This document shows positions 62,566-64,000 of a DNA stretch of 64,000 nt, piece by piece. Under the pieces are notes generated by a model. That model saw only the letters and a list, made by a program, of their open reading frames with translations. It made no database searches and had not been told where the DNA came from. The stretch's first letter is position 1. Every line of letters begins with the position of its first letter. The DNA lies in contig CM048849.1 of NCBI GenBank assembly GCA_026545225.1, forward strand, positions 55,323,836 through 55,387,835, written 5' to 3'. A program made the translations under genes and the position numbers. This stretch comes from Cornus controversa (taxonomy: Eukaryota; Streptophyta; Magnoliopsida; Cornales; Cornaceae).

Positions 62566-64000
62566 CCACTAATAAAACTCAGTGAAATTGATTACTGATT
62601 ACTGACTGTGTCAGGCACAGAAACTTGGAAAATATTATGTCTTGAGAGATCATAATACAGTTAATGTTATTTGTTTCCCACCAATCTCAATGTGAAATCT
62701 ATGTGCACTGGCTGCTATGCTAATAATCACATCAAAATATAGCAATTTCAATGAAACAGAATACTTGGATGAAACCAACACAATATACATAATATATAGT
62801 ACATTACTGAAATTAAATACTTGGAATAAATGGTAGATTATACATAATAACATATGCCAGTACAGCACAATAGCATTCATGATAAACAAAATATAAAAAT
62901 GTATGGTAATCTCAAGCATCAGGCATTTGAAAGATGCCGACGACAGTGACACTCCACAAAATTATATAGAAAGCCATAGAAAATCGAAGCATGTTCTTAA
63001 ACGTCAACTGCAAGAATAACAAATGAAAATAAAACACTCGCACATCAATCACTATAGTGCATAATGATTGGCACCGTGGCCTCTTATTCATTGCACCATG
63101 ATTAAGCTATGAGAATAAGAATCCAGGTCATAGTAGCTCCTATATCTGTTAAAGCACCATATTGACAATTACGGACTGTGGCAACTACCCCCTGTTACAG
63201 CCTGTGAATTTGGCACTCATCACAAAAATGCTTCCAAATCTCATTATTCTCATTACTTATTTACCTATACTCTCATTCAAAATCTGTGGAACTGTTTTCT
63301 TAAGTTAGATCTGACACTAGTGGATATCATAACATCATGATATAAGTCTACCCTTCAAACAGAAGAGTTCAAGGGATCAAAAGTTGTATTACTCTGTTGA
63401 AGAAATGAGACTGGGTTATAATCAGTTTTACCATCAATGGATGTTTGACTATATTTGGTTGAAGTTACGATTTTGGAATCTAATATAATAATTTCATTTC
63501 TAGTCATATAAAGCAATTAAAGGTGCCAGAGCAAAACATTCCTTACCAATATAGTGATATCAATTTAAATCCAGATATAATTAAAAACCTTCAATAAATC
63601 ACATCGTTTTTTTTTCTTGAATTAAATCACAATCATTAGTTGTTTAAAAACTTACTAATAATCATTTAATATGTCACAAACAGAGTTAAAACATCAGTAT
63701 CAATTAGTTAATTTGAGTTGTGTTTTTTATTCAAAATAATTCATAATCCCTTTTCTCAAGTACCCATTATGTTTCATCCAGTATTACTTATATAACAAAA
63801 CCAGGACCACGACCAATATTGCATTTTAAACCATGAAGAGAGTGAGAGGGGTAACATCCTCAATGTTGACTTGCTAATCCTATAGGGACTTTGTCAAGGG
63901 AATGGTCCAACTTAATTCTCTGAAAGCTACCTGAACATAATAAAGAACATGGTGAAGGATTTATGTCGAAGTAGCATACTTCCCACCCCATTTTTGTATA
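62566..64000. other. TWINKLE intron DNA to the window edge
   Basis: I searched the minus strand for the exon expected before VREHARKL and did not find it, so this is taken as intron. No other gene seen. Confidence 0.45.

Overview
This is a plant nuclear window, almost certainly from an angiosperm and probably a eudicot. It has intron-containing genes with GT-AG junctions, berberine bridge enzyme-like (BBE-like) oxidoreductase genes, a patellin, an organellar TWINKLE helicase, AT-rich intergenic DNA and dense nested plant transposons. The species cannot be fixed from the sequence.

Positions 1-44,660 are two copies of one large tandem segmental duplication. Unit A runs from the left edge (its start probably lies outside the window) to about 26,030. 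Unit B runs from 26,258 to about 44,660. Each unit carries one intact, apparently intronless BBE-like gene on the minus strand (1354-2979 and 29038-30663); the two proteins differ at only 11 of 541 residues. Unit A also has a third, broken BBE copy (20575-22207) lying inside a TIR element whose copy in unit B (39829-40695) has no BBE sequence. The units differ by insertions that can often be dated because the other unit keeps the empty site. Unit A alone has a degenerate Ty3/gypsy chromovirus (9021-19256). Unit B alone has a 2.8-kb solo LTR (34030-36843) and a 968-bp hAT-like element (43258-44225). A 1.2-kb solo LTR (23804-25007 and 41444-42638) is shared, so it predates the duplication. A near-perfect 68-bp inverted repeat at 4555-4729 is whole in A and halved in B.

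Positions 46,135-48,160 hold a complete four-coding-exon patellin gene (SEC14 plus GOLD protein, closest in my judgement to patellin-4) with a 5' UTR intron. Positions 51,500-64,000 hold the 3' part of a TWINKLE DNA helicase-primase gene on the minus strand. Six exons are phase-consistent; the 5' part lies beyond the right edge and the terminal exon is uncertain. Its introns are full of transposons, including a triple nest (a TRIM retrotransposon inside a Stowaway MITE inside a hAT-like MITE), a second hAT-like MITE, and two RTE-type LINE fragments in opposite orientations.

The BBE-like proteins probably act as secreted or vacuolar flavin oxidases in specialised metabolism. The patellin and TWINKLE genes are unrelated housekeeping neighbours. 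The most unusual points are the histidine at the expected catalytic-base position of the BBE copies, the BBE pseudogene inside a TIR element, the long hairpin, and the hairpin-bearing tandem arrays inside the gypsy LTRs.
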